A stretch of DNA of 64,000 bases from JAVJPJ01 sp040217295. Lineage in GTDB: Bacteria; Pseudomonadota; Alphaproteobacteria; Rhodobacterales; Rhodobacteraceae. Location: assembly GCA_964460185.1 (NCBI GenBank), contig CAYWTM010000003.1:1-64000 (forward strand), read 5' to 3'. The notes beneath the pieces were generated by a model. The model was not told where the DNA came from, did no database searches, and was given only the letters and a program-made list of their open reading frames with translations. A program made the translations under genes and the position numbers. Below, in pieces: positions 36,250 to 45,584 of the stretch. The stretch's first letter is position 1. Every line of letters starts with the position of its first letter.

Positions 36250-36968
36250 CCCGGCATCGCCCGCAATGCCACCCCGCCTGCGCCGTGGTGGTGGCGATCG
36301 CCATGGTGCTGGTGGCCCCGGCCGCACGGGCGCAGGCGCATCTGTGCGACGCGGCGGCAGCGGATGCATCGCGGACCACCGGGGTGCCGCTGGATGTGTT
36401 GCGCGCCGTTGCGCGGGTCGAGACCGGACGCAGCCGGCATGGCATCATCGAGCCGTGGCCCTGGGCCCTCAACATCTCGGGTGAGGGCGTCTGGCATGAA
36501 ACGGCGGACGCCGCGCTGCGGCAGGCCCAACAGGTCATCGCCAGCGGGCGGCGCAATGTCGATATCGGCTGCTTCCAGCTCAATTACCGCTGGCACGGGG
36601 GCGAATTTGCCGATCTGGGCCAGATGATGGACCCTTCGGAGAATGCCCGGTACGCGGCGGATTTCCTGAGACGTCTGTTCCTGGAACTGGGCGACTGGAC
36701 ACGTGCCGTCGGAGCCTATCATTCCCGCACGCCTGAATACGCGCAACGGTACCTGGGCCGCTACATGAGGTTGCTTGCGGAGCTGCCTGGCTCTGCGACC
36801 CAAACGCCCGTCCTGTCGGCGGATACCCCCCGGTCTGCGGGCCCCTATGCCCTGTCGCGCGCGGCGCGTCCTTCGATCCTTGGTCCCGCCGGTCCGGGTT
36901 TGCGCCGGGGCCATGCGGCAACGCCGTTCGTGGCGGCACGGGCCCGGCCTTTGTGGGAGCGTCCCTGA
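36246..36968 (+). CDS. Lytic transglycosylase (SLT domain), flagellar locus
   Basis: 240 aa, secreted. A signal peptide (VVAIAMVLVAPAARAQA) is followed by an SLT fold with catalytic Glu59 in AVARVETGR, then NVDIGCFQLNYRWHGG and AVGAYHSRTPEYAQRYLGRY. It cuts the glycan strands to let the rod or stator pass through peptidoglycan. FlgJ here lacks a muramidase domain, so this enzyme probably supplies that activity. The C-terminal 60 residues are Pro/Arg-rich and probably unstructured. Its stop is immediately followed by the flhA start. Confidence 0.88.
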   Translation: MTRHRPQCHPACAVVVAIAMVLVAPAARAQAHLCDAAAADASRTTGVPLDVLRAVARVETGRSRHGIIEPWPWALNISGEGVWHETADAALRQAQQVIASGRRNVDIGCFQLNYRWHGGEFADLGQMMDPSENARYAADFLRRLFLELGDWTRAVGAYHSRTPEYAQRYLGRYMRLLAELPGSATQTPVLSADTPRSAGPYALSRAARPSILGPAGPGLRRGHAATPFVAARARPLWERP

Positions 36969-39047
36969 ATGCCGAACCCTCGCACCCTGTTTCAACCCAC
37001 GATCCTGTTCGCGCTGGCGCTGATGGCGATCATCGTGATGATGATCCTGCCGGTCCCGTCCTATATCGTCGATATCGGGCTGGCGGCGTCCTTCGGGCTG
37101 GCGATCCTGATCTTCACGGTCACGCTGTTCATCGAGCGCCCGCTGGATTTCTCGGCCTTTCCGACGATCTTGCTGGCGTCGTTGATGCTGCGATTGTCGC
37201 TCAACGTGTCCTCCACGAAACTGATCATCGGGCAGGGCCATACCGGCACGTCGGCGGCGGGCGGCGTGATCGAAGGCTTCGCCATGTTCGTGATCGGCGG
37301 ATCGGTCGTGATGGGGCTGGTGATTTTCTGCGTTCTGCTGATCGTCAACTTCATCGTCATCAACAAGGGTGCGGCCCGCATGGCCGAGGTCGGCGCGCGG
37401 TTCGCGCTTGACGGGATGCCGGGCAAGCAGCTGGCCATCGACAGCGACATGGCGGCCGGCGCGATCGACCACGCCGAAGCCAAATCAAGGCGCGAGCGGG
37501 AGCAGGCGGAAACCACCTTTTTCGGCTCGCTCGACGGGGCGTCCAAATTCGTCAAGGGTGACGCGATCGCCGGGCTGTTGATCACGCTCTTGAACCTCGT
37601 GGTCGGGTTGATGATCGGCACGCTCATGCATGACATGCCGATCGGTCAGGCATTCGAAACCTATTCGATCCTGACCATCGGTGACGGACTGGTCAGCCAG
37701 ATACCGGCAGTCATCATTGCCATCGCGTCGGCCTTGCTGTTGGCGCGGGGCGGGGCAACGGGCGCAACCGACAGCGCGTTGACGGCCCAACTGGGCAAGC
37801 ATCCCGCGGCGCTGGCCACGGTTGCGGTCCTGATGACCGTGTTCGCCCTGATGCCCGGTCTGCCCTTCGTTCCGTTCCTGATCGGCGCGTTGGCTTTGGG
37901 TGGTGCGGCCTACTGGCGGTTCCAGACCCTGGACAACGAGGCACGCGCGGCGGCCAGCCCCGATGCCCTGGCCGAAAAGCCCAAGGATCTGATTGGCGAT
38001 CTGCTGGACGTCGATGATATCCACGTGGAATTCGCCCCTGATCTGGTCGCGCTGGCTCTTGACCCGACCACCGGCCTCGATGCCCGGATCAAGAACATGC
38101 GCGAACACATCGCGCGAGGGTTCGGATTGATCCTGCCCGAGATGCGGCTGACCGATCGGTCCGATCTTCCGTCAGGGACCTACGCGATCCGCATCCTCGG
38201 GGTCGAACACGCCCGCGCCACGCTGCAACCGGGCCGCTATCTTGCGCTCAGCGGCGATAGTCCCGCCCTGTTGCCCCCCGGCGACGACGTGGAAGAGCCC
38301 GTCTATGGCGCCCCCGCCCGGTGGATCGGCCCTGACACCCGCGAAGATGCGGCTTTGTCGGGGCTTACGGTGGTCGCCCCGTCCGAGGTTTTGGCGACCC
38401 ACCTGCTGGAGATTCTGAAGCGCAATCTTGCGCGGCTTCTGACCCTCAAGACCCTGCAGCGTCAGATGGATGCCTTCGTGACCCTGTCCGACGGAACCCG
38501 GTCCGAGGAAAATCGCCGCCTGCTGGACGAACTGGTGCCCGAAAAGGTGCCTCTCGACCTGTTGCATGCGGTGCTGCGACTTCTTCTAGAAGAGCAGGTC
38601 TCGATCCGGAACCTGCCGCTCGTGCTTGAGGCGATCGCGGAGATGCGCAACACCAAGGCCCCGCCCGAAGTCATCTGCGAACATGTGCGCCAGCGGCTCG
38701 GATTCCAGCTGATCGCCGAGCTCAAGCGTGCGGACGGATCGCTGCCCCTGATCCAGCTGTCCAGCGATTGGGAAGATCTTTTCCTGCGCTATCAGATCGG
38801 GTCGGACGGGGGCGTGCCCGATGTCGCCCTGCCCCCCGAAGACTTCAACGCGCTGGCCCGCAGTGTCGGCGAAAGGGTGACCAGTGCGGCGGAAAAGGGG
38901 ACCTTTCCGGGGATCGTCACCACGGCCCTGCGTCGGAGATTTCTCCGCACCGTTCTGATCGCGCGCGGCATAACGAACCCGGTGCTGTCCTTCGAGGAAA
39001 TCGGGTTGCATGCAAAGCCATCGCTTGTCGGGCTGGCAAAGCCATGA
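36969..39047 (+). CDS. flhA: Flagellar type III export gate protein FlhA
   Basis: 692 aa. The N-terminal part (to about residue 320) has eight membrane helices with the FHIPEP-type stretch FPTILLASLMLRLSLNVSST and the conserved cytoplasmic loop FAFALDGMPGKQLAID-like segment. The C-terminal part is the large cytoplasmic ring domain. It forms the nonameric export gate that receives chaperone-substrate complexes. GGGAG lies upstream and overlaps the end of the transglycosylase gene. The stop overlaps fliR. Confidence 0.97.
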   Translation: MPNPRTLFQPTILFALALMAIIVMMILPVPSYIVDIGLAASFGLAILIFTVTLFIERPLDFSAFPTILLASLMLRLSLNVSSTKLIIGQGHTGTSAAGGVIEGFAMFVIGGSVVMGLVIFCVLLIVNFIVINKGAARMAEVGARFALDGMPGKQLAIDSDMAAGAIDHAEAKSRREREQAETTFFGSLDGASKFVKGDAIAGLLITLLNLVVGLMIGTLMHDMPIGQAFETYSILTIGDGLVSQIPAVIIAIASALLLARGGATGATDSALTAQLGKHPAALATVAVLMTVFALMPGLPFVPFLIGALALGGAAYWRFQTLDNEARAAASPDALAEKPKDLIGDLLDVDDIHVEFAPDLVALALDPTTGLDARIKNMREHIARGFGLILPEMRLTDRSDLPSGTYAIRILGVEHARATLQPGRYLALSGDSPALLPPGDDVEEPVYGAPARWIGPDTREDAALSGLTVVAPSEVLATHLLEILKRNLARLLTLKTLQRQMDAFVTLSDGTRSEENRRLLDELVPEKVPLDLLHAVLRLLLEEQVSIRNLPLVLEAIAEMRNTKAPPEVICEHVRQRLGFQLIAELKRADGSLPLIQLSSDWEDLFLRYQIGSDGGVPDVALPPEDFNALARSVGERVTSAAEKGTFPGIVTTALRRRFLRTVLIARGITNPVLSFEEIGLHAKPSLVGLAKP

Positions 39048-39817
39048 CCGATATCCTGGCAGAGTTGTTGTCCCTGTCACAAACCTGGCTGGCGGCAGGT
39101 ATCGCGGTTTTCCTGCGCGTCGGAGCCTGTTTCGTGGTCTTGCCGGGCTTGGGGGAAAGGATGATCCCCGTGCGCGTGCGGCTGGGTGCGGCGCTGGCAT
39201 TCACGGCGATTGTGACGCCGGCCGTTCTGCCGCTTATGCCCGATGGTGGCGCAACCTTGCCTCCGATGCGGTTTTTCATGACCGAGGCGATCGCGGGTCT
39301 GATCATGGGGCTGGCCCTGCGACTGACCGTTCATGCGTTGCAGATCGCGGGCAGCATCGCGGCCCAGTCCACCTCGCTGTCGATGATCATGGGCGGTGCC
39401 TCGCCCGACCCACAGCCTGCGATGGCGGCGCTGTTGGTGTTGGCCGGGGTCACGTTGGCCGTCATGGCGGGGCTACATGTCCACCTGGCCTACGCCGTCT
39501 TGCAATCCTATGACGTCTTGCCGCTTGGTCGCCTGCCCGACCCGGGGGATCTGGGCGGGTGGGGCATTGACCTTGTTGCCGCCAGCTTCCGCCTGGCGCT
39601 GTCGCTCTCGGCCCCGTTCTTGCTTGCGTCGCTTTTGTACAACGTGGCGCTCGGCGTCATCAACAAGGCCATGCCACAGTTGATGGTCGCCTTCGTGGGC
39701 GCACCGGCGATCACATGGGGTGGCCTGTTCCTGCTGCTGGTCACAACGCCCTTTCTGCTGCCTGCCTGGTTCGCGGTGTTCGAGGCCGTGCTGGCAGACC
39801 CCTTTGGTGCGCGCTGA
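39044..39817 (+). CDS. fliR: Flagellar type III export protein FliR
   Basis: 257 aa with about six membrane helices and the FliR features FLRVGACFVVLPGLGERMIP and LQIAGSIAAQSTSLSMIMGG. Part of the FliPQR export channel. The ATG at 39044 overlaps the flhA stop (ATGA); the open frame reaches further upstream but inside flhA. Its stop overlaps the flhB start (TGATG). Confidence 0.95.
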   Translation: MTDILAELLSLSQTWLAAGIAVFLRVGACFVVLPGLGERMIPVRVRLGAALAFTAIVTPAVLPLMPDGGATLPPMRFFMTEAIAGLIMGLALRLTVHALQIAGSIAAQSTSLSMIMGGASPDPQPAMAALLVLAGVTLAVMAGLHVHLAYAVLQSYDVLPLGRLPDPGDLGGWGIDLVAASFRLALSLSAPFLLASLLYNVALGVINKAMPQLMVAFVGAPAITWGGLFLLLVTTPFLLPAWFAVFEAVLADPFGAR

Positions 39818-40914
39818 TGCAAGACGAGCAATCGCCGGCGGACAAACCCTATGACCCGACCCCCCGCAAGCTGGACGAGGCCCGAAAAAAAGGGGAAATC
39901 GTTCGATCCGCAGATCTGAACACAGCCGTGACATATGGTGGATTCTTGCTGGCAGCCATGTTGGTGGCCCCTTGGGCCACTCAAAGATTGGGTATCTTGC
40001 TGCAGGTCTTGCTGGGTCAGGCCGATCACATTGCACCCCGCATCCTTGCCCCCGGCGGCAGCGCCTTGTCGGGCGGGCTGATAGTGCCGCCGATGCTGGT
40101 CCTGGTGGTGGCCACCGCGATACCCGCGGCCCTGCTGCTGGCGGTGCTGTTCGCCCAGCGCGCGATCGTCTTCAGCCCGTCGAAACTGATGCCCAAGGTC
40201 AACCGGGTTTCGCCGATATCGAACCTTCAGCAGAAATTCGGCGTGCATGGGCTGTTCCAGTTCGCGAAATCCGCGGTGAAGCTGGCGGTCATCTCGGTTC
40301 TGCTGGGCATCTATCTCGTGGGCCGGGCAGACATGATCCTCACGTCGCTTTATGCGGATGCCGGGCAGATCCTGACGGTCCTGGGGCAGCTGACCTTTGA
40401 ATTCATGGCCGTGGTCGCGGTCTTGGCGGCCGCCATCGGGGCAATCGACTGGATGTGGGAATTCGCCCAACATCAGCAAAAGAACCGGATGAGCCGGCAG
40501 GAGCTGATGGATGAAACCAAAAGCTCCGAAGGCGATCCGCAGATGAAGCATCAGCGCCGCCAACGCGCCTATTCGATAGCAATGAACCAGATGCTGGCCG
40601 ATGTGCCCAAGGCCGCGGTGGTCATCGTGAACCCCACCCATTACGCCGTGGCCCTGCGGTGGGATCGAAAAGACCGTGCTGTCCCGGTTTGCGTGGCCAA
40701 GGGTGTGGACGAGGTCGCCCGCCGCATTCGCGAGGTGGCATCCGAGGCCGCGGTGCCCATCTTCAGCGACCCCGCCACGGCCCGCAGCCTGCACGCCACC
40801 GTCGATATCGGCGCAGATATCCGGCGCGATCATTTTCACGCGGTGGCGGCGGCGATCCGGTTTGCTGACGTGATGCGCCAGAAAGCGGGATCAGCCAAGG
40901 TCATCGGGCCATGA
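39817..40914 (+). CDS. flhB: Flagellar export specificity switch protein FlhB
   Basis: 365 aa with four membrane helices, a conserved start DKPYDPTPRKLDEARKKGEI and a cytoplasmic domain with the autocleavage site Asn272-Pro-Thr-His275 (VIVNPTHYAVAL). Cleavage switches export from rod/hook to filament substrates, together with FliK, which is also in this locus. The start overlaps fliR and the stop overlaps the next gene. Confidence 0.96.
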   Translation: MQDEQSPADKPYDPTPRKLDEARKKGEIVRSADLNTAVTYGGFLLAAMLVAPWATQRLGILLQVLLGQADHIAPRILAPGGSALSGGLIVPPMLVLVVATAIPAALLLAVLFAQRAIVFSPSKLMPKVNRVSPISNLQQKFGVHGLFQFAKSAVKLAVISVLLGIYLVGRADMILTSLYADAGQILTVLGQLTFEFMAVVAVLAAAIGAIDWMWEFAQHQQKNRMSRQELMDETKSSEGDPQMKHQRRQRAYSIAMNQMLADVPKAAVVIVNPTHYAVALRWDRKDRAVPVCVAKGVDEVARRIREVASEAAVPIFSDPATARSLHATVDIGADIRRDHFHAVAAAIRFADVMRQKAGSAKVIGP

Positions 40915-41261
40915 GTGGATCCAACGCCAGGCTGGCGGATCTGGTTCGCATCGCATCGCTTCTGTCGGACCAGGCCTTGGGACCCGTGGCCGGTGCAACG
41001 GCCCTGCTTCGGGACAGCCAGGCGCGGGTCGATGACATCACATTGCATCGCGCCCGACTGGCCGCATCGACCGATGATCCGGTGCAAGCCGCCCTGATGG
41101 CGCGGCATGCAGAACGGTTGCGGCGGTTGCAGATGTCGGCCCTGTCCGACCTGGCAAACGCACGGGCCGGCGTCGAGATTGCCAAGGCCAATGCTAGGCC
41201 AGCCTTTGGACGGCACCAGGTCCTGGCAGCGCTTTTGGCTGCGTCCGGGGCCAAGACATAG
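40911..41261 (+). CDS. Small helical protein after flhB, possibly FliJ-like
   Basis: 116 aa, no membrane segment, almost entirely predicted helix with charged heptad-like stretches (LLRDSQARVDDITLHRAR, LMARHAERLRRLQM). It overlaps flhB by ATGA and is the last gene of the fliL-to-flhB operon. FliJ, a short coiled-coil export chaperone, is otherwise missing from the locus, so this is a candidate for that role; sequence support is weak. Confidence 0.55.
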   Translation: MSGSNARLADLVRIASLLSDQALGPVAGATALLRDSQARVDDITLHRARLAASTDDPVQAALMARHAERLRRLQMSALSDLANARAGVEIAKANARPAFGRHQVLAALLAASGAKT

Positions 41262-41306
41262 CGGTGGCGAAAACCCTGTCGCGAAGCTGGATGCGGGTTG
41301 CGGCGT

Positions 41307-41840
41307 TCAGGTATCCTGCCGCGTGATGTCCACGATCAGGATACCGTGCACGATATCTCCGAGCACACGATGAGAGGCTTCGCTCAAGGCTTCGCGCAAC
41401 GGCGCCATGGCCAGCGACTCGGTGAAGCTGCCGTCGAAGCCACCGGAATTTGCATGGGCGAACATGACCTGCAAAAAGGCATCGCGCAGGCGGGGTTCAT
41501 GGACAAAGACGACATCCTCCTGGCCGGCATCCACCTCGAGCGTCAGGGACATCACGACCAGTGATCGAACCGCACCCTGGCGGACGATGGGCACCACGAA
41601 TTGGTTGTTGAGGCGCACATACTCGGTGGTGCCACTGGCGGGGCTGAAACCGGGCTGATCACCCTCGTCCACGCCTTGTGTGTCAGGCGCCGTATCAGCG
41701 ATGCCGGAATCGGGGCCGGCAACCGGGTCGCCGCCGGTCGTGGAGGCCAGGCTGCCGGTATTGCCAAGCATCAATCCGGCCGCGACGCCACCGCCGATGC
41801 CGACCAGAAAAAGACCCAGGGGAAGAAGGATGCGACGCAT
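41307..41840 (-). CDS. Second FliL-like flagellar membrane protein
   Basis: 177 aa, with one membrane helix near the N-terminus (LLPLGLFLVGIGGGVAAGLM), an acidic Thr/Asp/Gly linker and a periplasmic FliL-type domain (YVRLNNQFVVPIVRQG, SLVVMSLTLEVD, ending ILIVDITRQDT). It is a diverged paralogue of the product at 31443-31940. AAAGG lies six bases upstream. It is the last gene of the flgB-to-flgH operon and converges with the flhB operon. Confidence 0.8.
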   Translation of the reverse strand: MRRILLPLGLFLVGIGGGVAAGLMLGNTGSLASTTGGDPVAGPDSGIADTAPDTQGVDEGDQPGFSPASGTTEYVRLNNQFVVPIVRQGAVRSLVVMSLTLEVDAGQEDVVFVHEPRLRDAFLQVMFAHANSGGFDGSFTESLAMAPLREALSEASHRVLGDIVHGILIVDITRQDT

Positions 41841-41852
41841 CGTGAACCTTTC

Positions 41853-42611
41853 TCAGAACGGCAAGATGATGTCAGAGATCTGCTGACCATAGCGTGGCTG
41901 CTGCACATCGCTGATCTGCCCGCGTCCGCCGTAGGAAATGCGGGCGCTGGCGATCCGGTCATAGGTGACCTCGTTCTGCCGGGACACGTCCTCGGGCCGG
42001 ACATAGCCGGTGACCAGCAATTCCCGGATCTCGAAGTTCACACGCACCTCCTGCGTGCCTTCGATCCGCAGGGCGCCATTTTCCAGAACTTCGGTGACCG
42101 TGGCGGCAATGCGCAGGGTCAGCTCTTCGTTGCGCCTCACCGACCCCGACCCCTGGGACGCGCTGGACGAATTGGTGCCCACCGCATTGGCCATGCTGGC
42201 GCCGTCCGGCAAGCGACGGTCAATCTGCTGAGGGATGCCAAGGAAATCGGGCAGCGACATCTGTTCCGATCCGCTGCGCCCCCGTTCCGTCGCGTTGTTG
42301 ATCGAGGCGCTGTCGTCGATCTCGATCACCACGGTCATGATGTCGCCGCGCTGGCTGGCGCGACGATCCCCCAACAAAGACGCCCGCCCCGACGTCCACA
42401 AAGACGCGCGTTGATGCCGCGCCGTGACCTGTCGCGCCTGGGGAAACGCGGTGGAATTCATCGCGAAAACCTCGTTCCCGTTGGCGGCGGAATTGAAGCC
42501 GGGCACCTGGCCCACGTCGGACAGGCGCGCGCAGCCCGACGCAAGGGCCAAAGCGGATAACGCGGCAAAGGCGACAAGACGCGCGTGGCGGCAACCAGGG
42601 GCTCGGGTCAT
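41853..42611 (-). CDS. flgH: Flagellar L-ring protein FlgH
   Basis: 252 aa lipoprotein: signal with lipobox ASGC, lipidated Cys27. It has the FlgH core SLLGDRRASQRGDIMTVVIE and MSLPDFLGI, and ends RYGQQISDIILPF. It builds the outer-membrane ring around the rod. The start overlaps the flgA stop (ATGA). Confidence 0.96.
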   Translation of the reverse strand: MTRAPGCRHARLVAFAALSALALASGCARLSDVGQVPGFNSAANGNEVFAMNSTAFPQARQVTARHQRASLWTSGRASLLGDRRASQRGDIMTVVIEIDDSASINNATERGRSGSEQMSLPDFLGIPQQIDRRLPDGASMANAVGTNSSSASQGSGSVRRNEELTLRIAATVTEVLENGALRIEGTQEVRVNFEIRELLVTGYVRPEDVSRQNEVTYDRIASARISYGGRGQISDVQQPRYGQQISDIILPF

Positions 42612-43051
42612 GGGGTGGGTCCTACGATAACAAGGCCGGGCGCTGCGGCGACGGCGGTCACGGTATTGCGCGATGACAGGTTCAGAACGCGCACCGGTTC
42701 ACCGGCGGCGGCGCGGTCCATCGCCCGACCCTCGGTCATTACCAACAGGCCGCCATGGTCGTAGCGGATGGTCACGATCTCGTTGCGGTCGACGATGGCC
42801 GGTGGCTGCAGGTCGCCGGTCCGGATGGGGCGCCCGGGGTAAAGGTTGACCCGCGCTTCCATCCCGATCACATCGGCCAGGCTGCCGATGGCGCCGGGCG
42901 TGTCCCCTTCGACAACAGCCACATCGGCCGGTCCGATCAGCGTTTGCCCCCGGATCGTTCCGGCCGCGACGACGGTGTCCGCGCGCGAGGGCCCGATGGC
43001 CGCCATCGCCACCAGACCGATACCGATCAACGAAAATGCCAGCCGTTGCAT
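42608..43051 (-). CDS. flgA: Flagellar P-ring chaperone FlgA
   Basis: 147 aa with a signal peptide (SLIGIGLVAMAAIGPSRA), then the SAF-type domain with GTIRGQTLIGPADVAVVEG and NLYPGRPIRTGDLQPPAIV. It is a periplasmic helper for P-ring (FlgI) assembly. Short form, only the C-terminal SAF domain. Overlaps flgG (TGATG) and flgH (ATGA). Confidence 0.92.
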   Translation of the reverse strand: MQRLAFSLIGIGLVAMAAIGPSRADTVVAAGTIRGQTLIGPADVAVVEGDTPGAIGSLADVIGMEARVNLYPGRPIRTGDLQPPAIVDRNEIVTIRYDHGGLLVMTEGRAMDRAAAGEPVRVLNLSSRNTVTAVAAAPGLVIVGPTP

Positions 43052-43836
43052 CAGCGGATCTGCGTGGTTGCGCCAAGCATCTGGTCGGCGGCTGTGATGA
43101 CCTTGGCGTTCAGTTCATACCCGCGCTGCGCCTCGATCAGTTCGGTAAGCTCGCGCACGGAATCCACCGAGCTTTCCTCAAGATATCCCTGCCGAAACCG
43201 ACCAAGCCCTTCTTCGCCCGGGTTTGCCTGCTGCGGCGTTCCCGAGGCGGCCGATTCCAGGAACAGGTTCGATCCCATCGCCTCAAGCCCGTGCTCGTTG
43301 GAAAACCCGACAAGGCCGATCTGGCCCAAAAGCTCCGCATCGACGCTGTCGCTGAAATAGGCGTAAACCTCACCGTCGGCCGTGATCGAGATCTGGCGCG
43401 CGTCGTCGGGAATGGTGATCCCGGGGGCGACCTCGTACCCGTCTGCCGTCACGATCAGCCCGTCACCCGACCGTTGCAGCGCGCCGTCGCGGGTATAGGC
43501 CGATATCCCGGACGGCAGGTTCACTTCCAGCCATCCGCGCCCTTCGATGGCCAGATCCAGGACACCGCCCGATTCAGACAGCGCGCCCTGGGCCATGTTG
43601 ACCGACACCGAGGCGGGCCGGACGCCCAGGCCAAGCTGCACGCCGGTGGGAACCACCGTGCCATCCGACGCGTTGATCGACCCCGCGCGGGTCACCTGCT
43701 GATAATGCAGGTCGGAAAAATCGGCGCGGCGGGCGTTGTACCCGGTGGTGTTCATGTTGGCGAGGTTGTTGGAGATGACCTCGACCCGCATTTGTTGCGC
43801 GCTCATGCCGGTGGCGGCGATGTTCAGGGCTCTCAT
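43051..43836 (-). CDS. flgG: Flagellar distal rod protein FlgG
   Basis: 261 aa. The usual FlgG start MRALNIAATGMSAQQMRVEV and SNNLANMNTTGYNARRADF, the GFLxV-like DLAIEGRGWLEVNLPSG, and the C-terminal LTELIEAQRGYELNAKVIT. Length is exact for FlgG. It forms the distal rod. Followed by flgA with a one-base overlap. Confidence 0.97.
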   Translation of the reverse strand: MRALNIAATGMSAQQMRVEVISNNLANMNTTGYNARRADFSDLHYQQVTRAGSINASDGTVVPTGVQLGLGVRPASVSVNMAQGALSESGGVLDLAIEGRGWLEVNLPSGISAYTRDGALQRSGDGLIVTADGYEVAPGITIPDDARQISITADGEVYAYFSDSVDAELLGQIGLVGFSNEHGLEAMGSNLFLESAASGTPQQANPGEEGLGRFRQGYLEESSVDSVRELTELIEAQRGYELNAKVITAADQMLGATTQIR

Positions 43837-43848
43837 TCGTGGGTCTCC

Positions 43849-44571
43849 TTACTGGCGGGCGCCTGCGGTGCGCAGGAAATCGCGCACTCTTTGATCTTCG
43901 GCGTCGAGGAAGCTTTGTCCCAGTTCATACGATCTCTGGACCTCGATCATCCGGGCCACTTGCACGACCGGGTCGACATTCGACGCCTCGACCGCGCCTT
44001 GCACGATGACGCCATCCAGCACGGGTTCCACGCCGCTTGCGGCCGCGAACAAAACACCGGATCGGCGCGTCAGTTCTGTTGGGTCTGTAGGTTGCCAAAG
44101 GCCGATCTGGGTCAGCGGCTGACCGTCGACGCCAAGCGTGCCATCGCGTGCCACCGTGACGGACCGCGCATCGGGCGGCACGAAGACCGGCGCCCCCCCA
44201 CCATCAAGCAAGAAATGCCCTTCCGGTGTCACCAGTTCGCCCGCATCATTGCGCACAAAGTTGCCCGCGCGGGTCAGGGCCTGGCCATCGGGCGTCTGGA
44301 CCAGGAAAAACCCGTCGCCCTCGATCGCCAGGTGAAACGGCGATCCGGTCTGTTCCAGCGCGCCCTGTTGCGCAGAGATGACATGCCCGGTGGCGGTCGC
44401 CATGGACAAGCCTTCGCGCTGACCATCGAGCGCGCGGACATGTTCGGCAAAGATCAGACCCTGCGCGCGAAACCCGGTGGTGGAGATATTGGCGATGTTG
44501 TTGGCCACGACATCCATCTCGCGCAGCAACCCGATTTGCCGGGTCAAGGTCGTGTAGCTGGCATTTTCCAT
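43849..44571 (-). CDS. flgF: Flagellar proximal rod protein FlgF
   Basis: 240 aa. N-terminus SYTTLTRQIGLLREMDVVAN and NIANISTTGFRAQGLIF, centre FHLAIEGDGFFLVQTPDG, C-terminus VARMIEVQRSYELGQSFLDA. Part of the proximal rod. It is 12 bp from flgG and 12 bp after fliQ. Confidence 0.95.
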   Translation of the reverse strand: MENASYTTLTRQIGLLREMDVVANNIANISTTGFRAQGLIFAEHVRALDGQREGLSMATATGHVISAQQGALEQTGSPFHLAIEGDGFFLVQTPDGQALTRAGNFVRNDAGELVTPEGHFLLDGGGAPVFVPPDARSVTVARDGTLGVDGQPLTQIGLWQPTDPTELTRRSGVLFAAASGVEPVLDGVIVQGAVEASNVDPVVQVARMIEVQRSYELGQSFLDAEDQRVRDFLRTAGARQ

Positions 44572-44583
44572 TCCGCGGGCCCC

Positions 44584-44850
44584 TTACATTCCGGCGATGA
44601 TCGGGATCAGCGTGGTGCTGAAATAGCCCGACAAGGTGGTGGTCATGAAACTCATCGAGACCCAGAAAACCGCAACGATCGCGGCCAGTTTCGGCACGAA
44701 GGTCAGTGTCATTTCCTGGATCGAGGTAAGGGCCTGAAACAGGCCCACCACCACGCCGCTGATCAGGGCCGCGCCAAGGATCGGCGTCGAGATCAGCACG
44801 GAAACCCAAAGCCCGTGTCGAAGGGTGTCGAAAAAGATCATCTCATCCAT
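44584..44850 (-). CDS. fliQ: Flagellar type III export protein FliQ
   Basis: 88 aa, two membrane helices separated by a short charged loop (VGLFQALTSIQEMTLTFVPK). It forms part of the FliPQR channel. The start overlaps the fliE stop (TGATG). Confidence 0.94.
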   Translation of the reverse strand: MDEMIFFDTLRHGLWVSVLISTPILGAALISGVVVGLFQALTSIQEMTLTFVPKLAAIVAVFWVSMSFMTTTLSGYFSTTLIPIIAGM

Positions 44851-45158
44851 CAGACCGGCATCCTCAGGATTTCCTGGTAGGCCTCGACGACCCTGTCGCG
44901 GACGGTCACGGCCGTTTCGACCGCAAGTTCGGTTTGCGCCAGCGCCGTGACCAACGCGTGAGGATCGGCGCCGGTTGTCATGGCGGCGATGGATTGCGCC
45001 TCGCCCTCGGCGAGGGTGGCGCCAAAGCGTTCGACGGCATTGGCAAAGATCTGCCCGGCCTGCATCTGCCCCGATGACGGATCGGCAAGCATCTGCCCCT
45101 GTGGGCGCAGCCCGGTCTGGCCATAGGCCGCGATGGCGAGAGAATTACGGATATCCAT
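44850..45158 (-). CDS. fliE: Flagellar hook-basal body protein FliE
   Basis: 102 aa. The C-terminal half carries the FliE pattern DPHALVTALAQTELAVETAV and VRDRVVEAYQEILRMPV. It links the MS ring to the rod and is the first export substrate. Located between flgC and fliQ as is usual in this group. Confidence 0.92.
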   Translation of the reverse strand: MDIRNSLAIAAYGQTGLRPQGQMLADPSSGQMQAGQIFANAVERFGATLAEGEAQSIAAMTTGADPHALVTALAQTELAVETAVTVRDRVVEAYQEILRMPV

Positions 45159-45173
45159 GTCGCGGGTTCCTCT

Positions 45174-45566
45174 TTAGCGGCGCAACAGATCGTTGAGGGA
45201 TGAAGACATTTGCCGGATCTGGTCGAAGACGCGCAGATTTGCCTCGTAACTGCGTTGCGCTTCGCGGGCGTCGGACAGTTCCACGACCATGTCGACATTC
45301 GATCCCGGGTAATGCCCGGTTTCGTCGGCCATCGGGTGGCCGGGGTCATAGATGCGTGGCAGCTCGCGCCGATCCAGGCGCACTTCGCCGGTTTGCACCA
45401 TGCCCTGCGCCTGGTCGAACCCGCGCATCGGCTCGAAACTGACGACCTTGCGGCGATAACCGGGCGTGTCGGCATTGGCGATGTTTTCCGACACGTGGGT
45501 GATGCGTTCTGCCTGGCTGCGCATCCCGCTGGCGGCCACGGACAAGGCAGAGCTGAAATCGGTCAT
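45174..45566 (-). CDS. flgC: Flagellar proximal rod protein FlgC
   Basis: 130 aa. N-terminal ALSVAASGMRSQAERITHVS and ENIANADTPGYRRKVVSFE, C-terminal VVELSDAREAQRSYEANLRV. Proximal rod subunit. Length as expected. Confidence 0.95.
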   Translation of the reverse strand: MTDFSSALSVAASGMRSQAERITHVSENIANADTPGYRRKVVSFEPMRGFDQAQGMVQTGEVRLDRRELPRIYDPGHPMADETGHYPGSNVDMVVELSDAREAQRSYEANLRVFDQIRQMSSSLNDLLRR

Positions 45567-45584
45567 CTCATTCTCCTACAAGAT

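Noticed and set aside
43036..44880. 614-codon plus-strand open frame opposite flgA, flgG, flgF and fliQ
   Set aside because: Antisense shadow of GC-rich coding sequence; the minus-strand products are clear flagellar proteins.
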